Assembly: GCA_905178155.1 (NCBI GenBank)
Contig: CAJINV010000003.1
Coordinates: 3,901,600-3,965,599, forward strand
Reading direction: 5' to 3'
Source: Amoebophrya sp. A120
Taxonomy: Eukaryota; Sar; Dinophyceae; Syndiniales; Amoebophryaceae
Length of the DNA: 64,000 nucleotides
A program made the translations under genes and the position numbers. Of the stretch, positions 36,136-47,582 are shown piece after piece; positions within the stretch are counted from its first letter, which is position 1; each line of letters opens with the position of its first letter. The notes below the pieces were generated by a model that was not told the origin of the DNA, searched no databases, and saw nothing but the letters and a program-made list of their open reading frames with translations.

Positions 36136-37106
36136 AGAACAGAACTAAAATTTACCACGAAGATGAAAAATAGTGCTACATCGTTCTGCGCAGTAGATCA
36201 ACCTCCAAAACGCCACATAATTTCTACTTTTGGGTGGAAAAGTATTTTTACAAGAAAAGACTCTGCGTCTTTATGGATTACATTTGCTGCGACTTATGTT
36301 ATCGTCTGCATATAAATATTATCGTCTGCATTCTTTGATTTCTGCATGTGCATACCCTGGCTTTGAATGTTTCATCCCCTTTCTAGCCTTTATGGTTCAA
36401 CTTCAAGATTACGATGACTGCCACACTTTCGGGGAGTCGCGCTTTTCATGGCATTCATCGAGTCTTGGAAGCGCAACACAAAGTTGAACATTTTTTACAG
36501 AAAGTGCGAAGAAGTGCTCATCTGCTCGGCGATTGTCCACACAGTTTAATAATGACATGGCGCATAGTTTCCTGTTTGTGCAACAAGCACGGCCGTTGTG
36601 CTCAGTAGCGAGATAAATGTTTGTTCGACATGAAAATACCCCCTGGCACCTTCGTTTTGTTTCTTTTTGTACATGATTGCGTATGCGTTGTTCGTTTTTT
36701 CTTCGTGCGCATATAATCCTATCGTGCTCGTCATAATCGTCTTTGTCTCCGGCGATCATCGTTGTCGTGCCAGATGGCCAAAAAAGGCTCAGAAGTATTT
36801 TTTTTTCTGGTCGTTCGCGTGCTGTCACGGTCTGTAAAAGGAGGCGAAAAAAAGGCGATGAGTATTTTCGCCATCTTGTTTTTTAATGATTCTGATGCAA
36901 AGCCTCGAATAACGTCATTTCCAACAAAGTACGCAGTTACAAAATCCCAACCCACACCCAATTACACGCCTACCCACTTGTACATTATCGCTACACACTT
37001 TCGTGACCGTGTCGGTGACTCTACACCTTAAGAAGAAAGACGAACTTTTCAACCGAATCGGTCCCTGCAAACGAACCCATCCTATTTCTACACCGTTTGA
37101 TGCAAA
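36136..37106. other. Intergenic spacer
   Basis: About 1 kb of T-rich spacer. No gene, RNA or mobile element is recognised. Confidence 0.5.
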
Positions 37107-38696
37107 ATGCCACCGAAGAACAAGGTAAGCACAACCACCAACTCCAAAAAGCAAGGCGGGAAGGCAGTTGCGGTTCCCGTCGCAGGGGAGCAAGGTCCGG
37201 CTTTTCGCAGCTTTCATTGGCGCAGTCACCGGATTGAGTTTTTCGTCTACAGCAAAGGAGGTCCACGAGCGAGCGTCAATACGACGGTATGCGCGCACGT
37301 GACGGAAAAAGGTACAACTGGAGCCAGCAAAAGTACCGGTATTAACAAGCGTGCCGCAGCAGCGAAGGCGACCCCCAACAAAGCTGACGTGATCCATGCA
37401 AAAGAGGAGAAAGAACTCAAGCGCCAGGTCGAGAAGCGGCTCGGACAACCGCCCGGCAGTCTCGACGACTATCTGAATGAGCTCGGAATATGGCGCAGTT
37501 CAGATGTGCCTGTGCCGGCCGGTGGTGGAACAACGACCAGCAGCAAGCCGTCGCCGTCGCTGGCACCTGCGAATAATTACGCCTTTGCTGAAAGCGCAAC
37601 CGGCTACGTGGGTACGAAAGAAGGGGAGCAAAACGAAATACGGAACACATTGCCAAAGCCCTCGCCGACTCGCGTGTTTTCTACTTCGCAGAGATCTTCA
37701 GACCTGACACCGCACGACCAGAGGGAAGATTCGTTCCTCTTCAAGAGTTCACTTTCGTTTGGGACTAGCGCAGCATCCAGCGCCGGGAGCTTTGGCTCCT
37801 CTGTGTTCGGAGCTCCCGGGGTCTCGTCCGGCCGCGGAGCAACAGTTTTTGGAGGTAGTACTACTAGTACAACCGCAGGCGGATCTACTACTACTTCAAG
37901 TGGTATCTTCCCAAAAAATACAATTCCGCAGCCAATACAGCACAACTCGGTATTTTTCGGCGCGGCGCCGTGCGGTGCCTCCAGTAGCAGTAGTAGTAGT
38001 GCATCACTCGCCGGCGGGAACATTTTCCTGGGATCAACTTCTGGACAAACACTTCTACCCGGTGGTGGTAAAGGTGGGAAGCCATACGCTGCCGGGGCTT
38101 CCGCTAGTCGAAGTACCTTCGTTCCTTTTACAAACGCAGGATCTCATCACGAGCCCGTAAACCGGTCACCCCGGCTAAGTCCGGTCGGCGTTGTTCCAGG
38201 TTCTCCTGGTGGAACATCTTTGAAGATGAACAGTGTGCCAGATGTAATCCCGCAACGCACGACGAAATTGAGTCCAGCGAGAAACGTATCAACTTCGAGT
38301 GTTGATGTAAAAACCCCGCCAGCGCCAACATCGTCCTCCAATGTGGGTACGGGAAGCGAGCAGGCGAGTGAGGACGATAATGCACTAAAGGCGAACGGGA
38401 TGACCACCGGGCCACCCACGAAAAGGCAGAAGACGTCGGGTAGAAGTAATTCCCCGTCCTCGCGCGCAGCACTTGCGAACCGCATAGGAGCCGTGCGAAT
38501 AGCCAGCGTCGACGAGGCATTGTCCATTCTTGGCCTCCCGAACATGCCCCGCGAAAAAAGTGCACTCACCACTGCCTGGCGCCGCAAGGCGCGCGAGTGC
38601 CACCCAGACAAGTCCTCGGTCAAAGAAACCGCCTCGGAGCACAACTTTCAGCGCGTGCAGAAGGCGTACTCCTTTCTGGAAAAGCGAGTGAAGTGA
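37107..38696 (+). CDS. FG-rich protein with C-terminal J domain
   Basis: A single uninterrupted 529-aa frame. The N-terminus is basic (MPPKNKVSTTTNSKKQGGK) and leads into a short helical region (KRQVEKRLGQPPGSLDDYL). Residues about 210-310 are Ser/Thr/Gly-rich with five FG dipeptides (SFGTS, SFGSSVFGAP, VFGGS, FFGAAP), the spacing seen in FG nucleoporins. A putative nuclear localisation signal PPTKRQKTSGR lies near 450. The last 70 residues form a J domain: SVDEALSILGLP, AWRRKARECHPDKSS with an intact HPD motif, and VQKAYSFLEKR. J domains recruit Hsp70. A nuclear-pore or nuclear Hsp70 co-chaperone role is my inference. No introner is present. Confidence 0.8.
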   Translation: MPPKNKVSTTTNSKKQGGKAVAVPVAGEQGPAFRSFHWRSHRIEFFVYSKGGPRASVNTTVCAHVTEKGTTGASKSTGINKRAAAAKATPNKADVIHAKEEKELKRQVEKRLGQPPGSLDDYLNELGIWRSSDVPVPAGGGTTTSSKPSPSLAPANNYAFAESATGYVGTKEGEQNEIRNTLPKPSPTRVFSTSQRSSDLTPHDQREDSFLFKSSLSFGTSAASSAGSFGSSVFGAPGVSSGRGATVFGGSTTSTTAGGSTTTSSGIFPKNTIPQPIQHNSVFFGAAPCGASSSSSSSASLAGGNIFLGSTSGQTLLPGGGKGGKPYAAGASASRSTFVPFTNAGSHHEPVNRSPRLSPVGVVPGSPGGTSLKMNSVPDVIPQRTTKLSPARNVSTSSVDVKTPPAPTSSSNVGTGSEQASEDDNALKANGMTTGPPTKRQKTSGRSNSPSSRAALANRIGAVRIASVDEALSILGLPNMPREKSALTTAWRRKARECHPDKSSVKETASEHNFQRVQKAYSFLEKRVK

Positions 38697-39899
38697 GCAA
38701 GTGGGTAAATTCTACCTCGAGAGTTTGTTTACTAGCGCTTATTAATTCTTTTATTTGGTCTTATGATAGATTGATACTTACCTTACGTTTGTTTCAAGCT
38801 GTTTGTCGTTCTCTCTATCGTTTGGGTTTGTCGTTGTTTCTTGACACGTTCAAAAAAATATTCCAGTTGATCTGGAAAACAAAAAGATGCGGCAATATGA
38901 TCTCGAAGTACAGTAGAACTGCGCAGTCTCACGAGGCTTCTTCTTAAGTTCGATCTGGCGCCAGCCCTCCTGGAAGGAAAGAAACTTCAACTGCAGAATT
39001 TGCGTGGAGGAACCTGTTCGCGAAAATAAATTAGTCGTGCAATATTATACGTGAAGAGAACTCGTGATCATTCATCGTCACCCACTGCTGTTTGGGACGT
39101 ACGTTCGTGAAGAAAGTGTCGTGGTAAAATTTGTTTTTCTCTGTCGTATGACTTGGGTTTATCTTTATGTTTGATTCACCAAGCAAGGGCCAAAATCGTC
39201 CAAGGCACACAAACGTTCAGCACTTTTTCGTAGAGGACGTGGGCGTTCGTACTCGTACAGGATCCGCGAAACAAGTCTCTCATGGCAAGAAACGTCCACG
39301 GTAGCCGAGGTTGTTTCGTTCTTGGGTGGTACAGACCTGCGAGGGACTCTCGAATGAGCGTTTGCACATCGAGGTCGGTGTTGAGAGCAGGGGAATCCAC
39401 AATTCGATTTGTAGTGTCGATTTTTCAATTATGCAAGCTTCTCTGGCTGAATTCTGAATCACAGGAACAAAGAGGATTTCGTCCCATAACTGTACCAGCG
39501 TAGAAAACAAGGGCACCAAGATTTTTGGCGAACAAGTTTAGCCAGACGAGCCACAGTGAAGTAGTTGTCGTTTCGTGTACTAGTACTGCAGTTGATACAA
39601 CGCATACCGAGGATCTCCATTCGATCTAATTGGTTCGTTTTGTGTGAAAAGTATGCCTTTGATGTAAGAACAGTTCCAGTACCAGTACCCGTACCGAAGC
39701 AGCACGCAGCGCCAGTTCGACATTTCAACGTCACCCGCTCGCCCAGAACAGCTTTCCTCTTTTTCCAGGATATTCTCCAGTGGCATCAAGTCACAAACGC
39801 GGTAAAAATTCTCCCAAACAGTCTTTCATTCCACTTTTTGTTGCGGAACTTTAGTACCGAACTGCAGCAGCCTGACGGCCTTCAGTTGCGAATCGTGGT
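38697..39899. other. Intergenic; possible minus-strand retroelement scrap
   Basis: Spacer of 1.2 kb. On the - strand around 39170-39520 a broken frame (TTNRIVDSPALNTDLDVQTL and neighbours) loosely resembles the RNase H region of Ty1/copia polyproteins. The resemblance is weak and no terminal repeats are visible. A + frame at 39565-39903 is not supported. Confidence 0.3.
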
Positions 39900-41919
39900 T
39901 TGATCTCTGCGCGTAGCAACTCCTCACGAACAACAAGAAGGAAGGGACTTTTCTCGACGAACGCTCAAATCGATAAAAAGGAGGGCAACGACGTCCAACA
40001 ACTAAAGGCCACCAACAGCCAACAGAGGGAGACAGCGACAGCGGCAATTTCGCCGCCTGTAGCTTTCATCTGCGACAACGAAAATAATCGGCACATTAAG
40101 AAGTGAGTGTGTGCCACTGCAGGCTGCCTGACTCTATTGCGGTACGCAACTAAGAAGCCACCGTCGAGGGAAGCTTCTCACGAGGAGCAGGAGCACAATC
40201 AAACTGCGACAGCTCCAGTAGCAGTGCACAGAAAGTGAAAGCGCCGATCAGGCGGTCAATTGGAAGACGCCTTCATCGTTCTCTCTCGACGCGGCCGCGG
40301 TAAGAAAGTAGAAGACCCGACTCGCTCGAACAGGCTGTTCGCCTTGCGGGACGACAATACAAGGAGCGCAAGCGAACCACAACAAGTAGTTCAAGATGAG
40401 GAAAGGGACGAACAAGAGAACAAATGTTTCCTACGGGAACCCAATAATAGCGGACATCGAGCATCAGAAAATGATGCTGAGGTACTATCCACCGTTTTTT
40501 GAAGATTTCTTTCTGTGCTGCATGCTAAGAGATGACTCCGCGGCCTTTGATGACCAAGGTGAATGATGAGGATGATTCAGGTTGTGTCTATATGTAGTGT
40601 AGAACCTCCGAGATGAACTAAGATTTTTTATGGAGTGAAAACGACGCACGACAGGCACCGCGAGCAGCTGAAGAAGATGCAGTGCAGCATCGACAATAAT
40701 CCACCAGCACCACAACCACATCTTCAACTTTTCGGACGGGATTACTTCGCAAAGAAGCGCGCGACCACAGAAGCAGCGTTTCAGGATTTGAAAATGATCC
40801 AGTCAATAGCAAGAACCATGACCCGGCCAGTAGAAGCACCAAGGGGACTCCGTAATTCTATATGTTTATAAACTGTTTTTTTGCTTGTTTTCCCGGTCGG
40901 ATGCGAAAGACTGACCAACGTGCTGTCATGGACAAGTTACTTATGATTGATGAAGTTCAAGTTCTGTTTGTGCGAGATTTGATCTAGTAAACGTCGCACG
41001 ATAACAAATACAGCGTCCGGGCCCATCAAGAGCTTGAATCACTCTCACCGAAAGAAGGAGCTGTTTCGTATCACCATGGAGAATCATCTTCTCCTAGAGC
41101 GACTGGAGAAGACGCAGCCGGTACTTACTTACGTTTATTTGATTGTTTTCGCGCGAGTAGTAAGGATCGATCAACATGATGATGATGATGATGAAAGTGA
41201 ATCATGTGCATCTGCTTGTAGCACGCATTTTTTTAATGCTTCCGTGGCTGTATTTCTATTTTATGAGAGTGTGCACCACATAAGGCTAGCGCTTGAATGA
41301 CATCGACCGTGAAAAACAAAAATCCAAAACAGATGATGAACAACCAGAAGCTGGAAGAGGAAGCGGTTGCGCGAAGACTACACATGATAAACTGTAGTTA
41401 CAGTGCGCGGCGAAACGGGCTGTACGACGACCTATTGGGGAAACGTACACACAAACTGAAGTTGTCCAAGACCGGAGCAGAATGTATTTTTGCCACATTT
41501 GATACTTTGCAGGCCGCCGTTGACTCGAATGAATTGGAATTTGAAAAATAAATACGCTAAGAAGTTAGAGATGCTAGCTTTCGTCGATCTCTAGCTGAGT
41601 CACCATCTACCTTCAAAAATGCTAGTAGGTCCTCCTGAGATCATGTTGAATTTTACTAGAAACACAAAAAATTATATTACCACCAGCCGCTCCGACGTTG
41701 CCCGCTATCGAGAATCAGACGCATGCGACGGAGCTTCCGCCGAATGTCGTGCCAGACCCACCAGCTGAAGTCGCACCAGCAGCGCCTGTGGCTGCGCGGC
41801 GCGTCGCTACCGGAGGAGACGACGAGGTGGTGGCTACGGACGAGGAAGTCAAGGAGGAGTACGAAAATGAGGAGTTCGAGAAGGAATACGAGGAGGAATT
41901 CGAGCAGTCCGATGCTTAA
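39900..41919 (+). CDS. CFAP97/Hemingway (KIAA1430-like) axonemal protein
   Basis: CFAP97-type proteins are needed for motile cilia and flagella. The diagnostic pieces lie in consecutive exons: 40623-40852 encodes THDRHREQLKKMQCSIDNNP followed by PHLQLF, and 41014-41120 encodes IKSLNHSHRKKELFRITMEN followed by LLLERLEKTQP; both fit the KIAA1430 domain. The phase-0 exon 40260-40481 (acidic, DDNTRSASEPQ) precedes them. A further exon begins at 41333 (NNQKLEEEAVARRL); a GT at 41445 and a CAG acceptor ending at 41686 let it run in frame into the acidic C-terminal exon 41687-41919 ending EEEFEQSDA. Without that splice the frame stops at 41551. The 5' end is uncertain: 39900-40100 is an open exon-like frame without a clear ATG. 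Confidence 0.65.
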
Positions 41920-43438
41920 TTGCGCACAAGAAGGTGGTCGCAATTCGAATTTTCATCGTACTTGCTTCGCGCTCCTTCAGACTGTTAAAATAACTCTGAG
42001 CTATCTTCTACCGCGCTAGTATCTATTCATCGTCGCTTTGATGCTTAATGGTTCCAGATGAGTGTTGCATTTTTGCACCAGCAGATTTATTGTCACAGAT
42101 ATATCAACAGCAAGAACAGAGGTAATCGCGCATTACTATCGCTGTTGCTACGCTAGAAAAACAAGGTTCAAACAGATTGTCAGTTCTCGTTCTACCCTGT
42201 TGTCGCGACAAGGCCGCCGCGCACTGTCGTATGCGTGCAGCCTCGTCCTTTTCCCCCGAGGTGGGAAGGGCACTAACCCCCCCAACACGGCATTTTGTCC
42301 CCTGTACTTTTTCGTCCCCCATGAACGAAGACAAAGCATCACCCTACGAGAGGACTCAAATTTCGCAGGTATCTGAATAAGTAAATTTTTCGCGCTCTGT
42401 GTGCTCACGAAGCAGTATTCTTTCACTCTTTTTAGCCGGAGAGGGAGACAGATGTCAGAAGACCGAGAGAAAAGGAGGTTTTGATTAGATGGACGAACGA
42501 GACTTCTAAAACGAATCTAGAGTCTGACACGTGTATACTTACAGCGCAGAAGTGAAGCCGCGTCTTGGACATGTATAAGTCCCGCGAGAGTTGAGAATCA
42601 ATAAGAGAGTGTGAGAAAATGGGAGTCGGTACCTACATGTATGTAAAGTTTCTCGGTGAAAGCAATGTCAAACGTAGCGTATGTCGAGTACACCTACACG
42701 AGCATTGTGCCTCTACCTTGCCAGGAAATGTCGGTACGTACATTTTTTCTGACGCCGGAAAATTGAGTCGTGAAACTACGTGCAACGGTAATATCGTGCA
42801 AGAGAGATTTTTTTGATTTCGTGCGATCGTGCAATTCGAATTCCCTCCTCGTACAAGAAGTGAAGTCGAAATAGTTTTCGTCTCCATTGTTGCATTCCCT
42901 CACATTTTCGCATGACCCCTGGTGCCCCTCCCTTGCCACTCCACCAATGCAATTTGAATCAAAAAAACTTTAGTCAAGCGTTTTTTTTGGGGATTAATAG
43001 ACTCCGGTTCGGGCAGCTGTACTAGTGTACAGCTTACTACTAGACGACCGCATAGTCTACAATTCTACATAAAAAAATTGCAAACGCTTATTTTCTCTCA
43101 CTAAGTTTTAATTTGCTTCACAATATATTAAACCTCATTACAACCCATACCTAATTCTTACTTGTTTTTTGCCGGGAGAACACAATATAACAGTAAGATT
43201 ACCAATCTTTACCCAACCAACCTCATCCAAAAACAACTGTTGGAAGTGGAGCCTTTGATATTTTCGGTGGAAAATCGATTCAAAACTCCTGCTTCGCCGA
43301 CGGAAAAATTTACCACCTGTCGTGATCGGGCGAATTCGACGGTGTGTACCATACTCTAACGATTACTTCTACTTTCAGAATAACCCGCACAAGAACTTCT
43401 ACCTAGTTTAGAAGAAATCGACCCCAGCGGAAATCGAA
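41920..43438. other. Intergenic spacer
   Basis: About 1.5 kb, strongly T/A-rich near 42960-43160. No supported gene. Frames at 42062-42426 occur on both strands without motifs. Confidence 0.5.
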
Positions 43439-45328
43439 ATGCTTCACGCAGCGAGAAGGGGATTGGCAGCAGGCAGGACGACTTGCTCGTCCACCAAATT
43501 TTTTGGGGGGCGCAGCTTCCCTGCCGCTGGCGCAGCTCCGTTGAGCGGTGGAGCAAAACGGTTCTACACGAGTCACCCCAAGGAGGAGGACCCAACCCCC
43601 CTGGATGTTAAGTATTGGACGGGCAAGTCCGCAGTGCCGCTCGACAAGTTCAAAATCGACGCCAGCAAGTACGACTTGCAGAAGATTCTCTCCGCGCGGG
43701 ATGCCGAGGGAAAAGTTATCGCGGATCAGGCCCTGCGGGACACGCAGGTACAACTATGCTACACTTACGATGAAACATTTTCACTTTTTTGTTTGATAAG
43801 GTACACTTTTTCTGAATACAGCAATGCACAACGAGCACGAGGGTTGTTCTTGTGCTTGCGCGTCACAAAATCGTTCCAAGGTGGGGCACGAGATGAAAGA
43901 AATAAGTACTTCTTAGCTAGAAATAAAATCAAGAATCAAAGTGCTTTCGTCACTATACGGTTTCTACAACAAGGCCCACGATCATATCTCTATTGCACAC
44001 CACAAAATAAAACTGCAGCTCCTGCAGCAGCACATGGCTGAGATTTTCCAAAACGTCGGCGCGGTGCAGCTGGTGAAGACGGGACTGCACGAGTTCGAGA
44101 AGATGCAGGCCATTGTGAGCCTGTTGTTCCCGGAAAAGACCGACTACGAAGGCGGCGCGAACCTGCGCGTCGAGATCGAGCCGAATGTCTACGACACCGG
44201 GGCGCCGAAGGAGGCCGACTTGCAGTACCACCACGAGATGGCCTACATCGACGCATCCGTCAAGTGGCTCGCTTTCGGTGCGCTGCACGCCACCAACAAC
44301 CCTCTGAAGGTACTTGATTATACTACACATAGCAGCTGTTCATCAAATCATCAATTGGATCGTGTTTTGTTGAAAAACGAGGAGGTCTCAGTTTTTATCA
44401 ACTGCTGCATGAGCATGAAATGGATCATGGAAGGTGTAGAAATGTTTTTGTCTGCAACGACAATCAATAGGCATGTTGATACGATGATCACACAGGGTGC
44501 CACCTACATTTCCGAGAACATCGGCGCGACGGAGCGCATTTTGGAGACCTCGTTCGGGCAGAAGCTGAAGGACAAGGGCTGCTGCTACGTTCGCAAGCTG
44601 CCGGACCAGAAGTTCTTCACGGACAACAACCTGGACAGCTCGATCGTGTACAACTTCTGGCAGACCTCCACAGGTGTGGAGGACATGGACCAGGCGGCGG
44701 AAATCATGCGCGGCAAGGGCCTGGAGGTCGAGTGGGAAAATTCCCCGCTCTTCGGCCGCTACATGGTACTTAGAAACAATTTCGCAACATGTTTCATCGA
44801 GTTTTGATTGTCTTTCGTCCAGAAAAAGAGTGTACTAGGTCTAGTACCAGCTTCTAATTATGTGCTGGGACTTAACATCTTGTTAAGATGAGGTACTAGA
44901 AATAAATCATTTACTAGAATCCGATTTTCATTTTTGTCCGCGTCCAGGTGACCAAGTACTACGTGGACACGTTTGAGTACGATCCGTTCAACGACAAGAA
45001 CACGCTGTATGCGTCGGTTGCCGACGACTACGCGTGGTTCGATTCCTGGCCCGGGGTGAAGGAGTTGCCCCACTGGGAACGGCCGCTGAAGTTGACCTTC
45101 GGGGACGGCGAGGTGATGACCCGCGACGAGAAGCAGCTGTGGGTGGACTGCTACGACCAGAATGGGATCCCGCTCCTGTGGGAAAAGGGCGACATTGGCA
45201 TCATCTGCAACTACCGCACGGCGCACGGCCGCCCCCAGTACGCCTTGTCCAAGGGCGAGAAGCGGGAGCTCGGCGTCATGCTCGGGGAAACCTTCAAGCG
45301 TCAGGGGGAACTCGACGGAAAATGGTAA
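43439..45328 (+). CDS. TauD/TfdA-like Fe(II)/2-oxoglutarate dioxygenase, probably mitochondrial
   Basis: Exons 43439-43747, 44019-44309, 44496-44765 and 44948-45328, all phase 0 with GT-AG introns, give 416 aa. The N-terminal 45 residues (MLHAARRGLAAGRTTCSSTK, then more Arg, Ser and Ala and no acids) look like a mitochondrial targeting sequence. The dioxygenase core shows QYHHEMAYID (the HxE half of the metal triad) and GDIGIICNYRTAHGR (distal His with the 2-oxoglutarate-binding Arg), as in TauD/clavaminate-synthase relatives. The family couples 2-oxoglutarate decarboxylation to substrate hydroxylation; the substrate cannot be told. No introner is present. The start ATG opens the presequence directly after a spacer. 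Confidence 0.85.
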
Positions 45329-45914
45329 CAACTTTCAGAACACAAACAAAAAAAAATCCAAAAAAAAATATCAGTATTGATCTGTTTATGCAGTTACAAC
45401 CATTTTACTTTTTACCTTTTATCAACAGTGGTTTCATAATATTTTAGGTTTACTATGCTATCAGAAATACGACTTTTTATCATTACTCTAGCTCAGCAGG
45501 AATACGAATAGGAATAGCGCTATTAAGGAGCGGAATATAATCTCGACTAAAAACAAATCTCGTGGAAGAACGAGTATTGAAGAACATCGTTAGACAATAG
45601 TTTCGTATTGAACTAGGAAGATTATGGTCATGAATACAAACACGAAGAGATATCGCAGAAAAGGGGCAGACTCGGGATCTTCTCGTCTCCGCTTCAGCTC
45701 CACCCTATGGACTCGCTCCCTTAGGAAAAAGTTTTTCGGGTACTGAAAATTGCACTGACTAGGGTCCGATGTCGCCCTTATTTTGCGGATCTTTGGATGA
45801 AAAAGAGCACTAGTTTTGGACCGGATATTGCATGGTATCGAAGATGCAACGATCTTATAGAGAACTTTGTCAACGACTATGATAAAAAACACAAAAAACC
45901 AAAAACACTAAATA
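45329..45914. other. Intergenic spacer
   Basis: AT-rich spacer with no supported gene. Confidence 0.5.
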
Positions 45915-46669
45915 ATGGGACCGAACTTAATCACGTTTTTCGCCATATCGCAAGACGACTGTGTGCAGCACTTGATTCGAGTTTTAGATTTTGCAAAAAA
46001 TTTAGAAATCATTCATGTGCGAAATTTTATGTGTCAAAAGTTCTTCGGGTCTCATGCGGGCGGCCCTTCGCGAGATCGCCACAAGACCCCGGCGGGAAGT
46101 ATTGTCTCGGCACCGAAAGGAATATGAGAACAACATTTCTCGTCCCCAACGTATCCCTATAATTTTGTCGGAAATATTCTTTCTACCTATAGTTTCTACC
46201 TAGACGTCAGGGAATTAATCGTAATTCGAGTTTTTCCTTCATGTAAAATCTCTGCCGATTACAGTCACTACAGTCACTATCCGTGGCATTCTGCGTCACC
46301 TAACTATTGTATGGGAAGGAAGCACGCAAGTGACCACACACCTCATTTTTAGACCTTTGTTTCTTGCCTCATTAGTAAGTATGAAATTCCTCTACCTAGA
46401 TTCAGACCAAAAACGCAGCTATGTTGAGGTCTTTTGACAACACCTAAGTGCGACAAAGTAAACCTATGCTCTTTTCTGCTACACGACCACCCTGGAAAAT
46501 AAACGAAGCGAAGCCGTTTTTGTACGATTTTCCGAATGAATGTAAGATAATACGAAGGTAGCGTACTATCAAGTATGAAGTAAGACCAGAGGTAGAGATA
46601 GATGCATCCAGGATATTAGTAGACCTCTTTACCAAGCCAGTTGCCGCTGCACAGCAGAGGACTTTTTAG
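45915..46669 (+). pseudogene. Decayed Ty1/copia retrotransposon RNase H fragment
   Basis: The frame 45915-46127 contains VQHLIRVLDFAKNLEI then FGSHAGGPSRDRHKTPAGSI, which resembles the copia pattern of a 'HLLRYLKGT' helix followed by 'DADWAGD..TRRSTSG'. At 46568-46669, in another frame and downstream of stops, IKYEVRPEV is followed by ILVDLFTKPVAAAQQRTF, close to the copia C-terminal signature 'LADIFTKPL'. The two parts are out of frame and contain stops, so this is a relic. No long terminal repeats or integrase were identified nearby. Confidence 0.5.
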
Positions 46670-47582
46670 GAGAAGCGGTGCCATCGCTTCTGCAGAAATA
46701 ATAGTTGCGTGTCTGATTGAGAACTCATTCGATCAAATTTTTCAACTTCGGAGGCTGTCACTCGGGCAGGGGCGTTCTATGTAGCTAGGGCTATGTATGA
46801 AATGTAATCAAAACAATTACGTTCTTGTGACAAGCCTTCAAAGACTCTACCAGAACTCTCTCCGGGAAAAAGAACTCTAATATGTCGACTTTCAGGTGAG
46901 GAAAAAAAATCGTTTCTGCTTGCTGTAGCTGGGTCGAGAAGAGCAGTGTCAGTTGAAGACACTTCTTTGCGTGGGTCGTGTTCGTGAAGTAAGCTTGATT
47001 TTTGATCAGCTGCAAGTAGCTGTTTCTCACTACTCCTACTCTGTTGCAAATTTGGGCGCGAGCTCGTTGCCCTGAGCTCTCTGCAAGTTGGTCGGCCTGG
47101 AAACAAGTTGAGAAAAAAAACAAAAGTCTGTTGCAAGAAAAAAACTGAAAAAATCTGTGCTCCGGCGAATGAACTGCACCGCAAGTGGTTCTCCTTTTTT
47201 CTCATCAAGTACGCTCTGATAGATTGATCCTACTTGACGCAGTAAAGCGTTTGCACTTCTTTTACAGGTATGATCAAAGTTGCACAACAAAAACATGAAA
47301 GGCGCTTGCTTTGTGCGATGATCTCTTTTTTTTTGTTTGCGACAGTCCTCCTCTGTCCTTGCCACTGCCTACCTCCCAAAAGTAAAGATACTTGTTTTCC
47401 CCGGACGATCACCTCCCTAGCATTTTTAGCAACATAGATTGCAAAATTACGTATGCAGAAGTATCCACAGCAAAGTAACATATTTGATCTTCGTAAAAAC
47501 TTGTTGAAATGTGGGCAAAAACTTTTGAATTCACGAGTCTTTTTTCGTCAGTGTGTGTACTACCACACACGCGAGACGCAAA
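46670..47582. other. Intergenic spacer
   Basis: No supported gene. Overlapping - strand frames (46777-47208, 46791-47123) have spacer-like composition. Confidence 0.45.

Noticed and set aside
39170..39520. Minus-strand copia RNase H
   Set aside because: The similarity is loose and frame-broken with no TKP-type signature, so it is only mentioned in the spacer entry.
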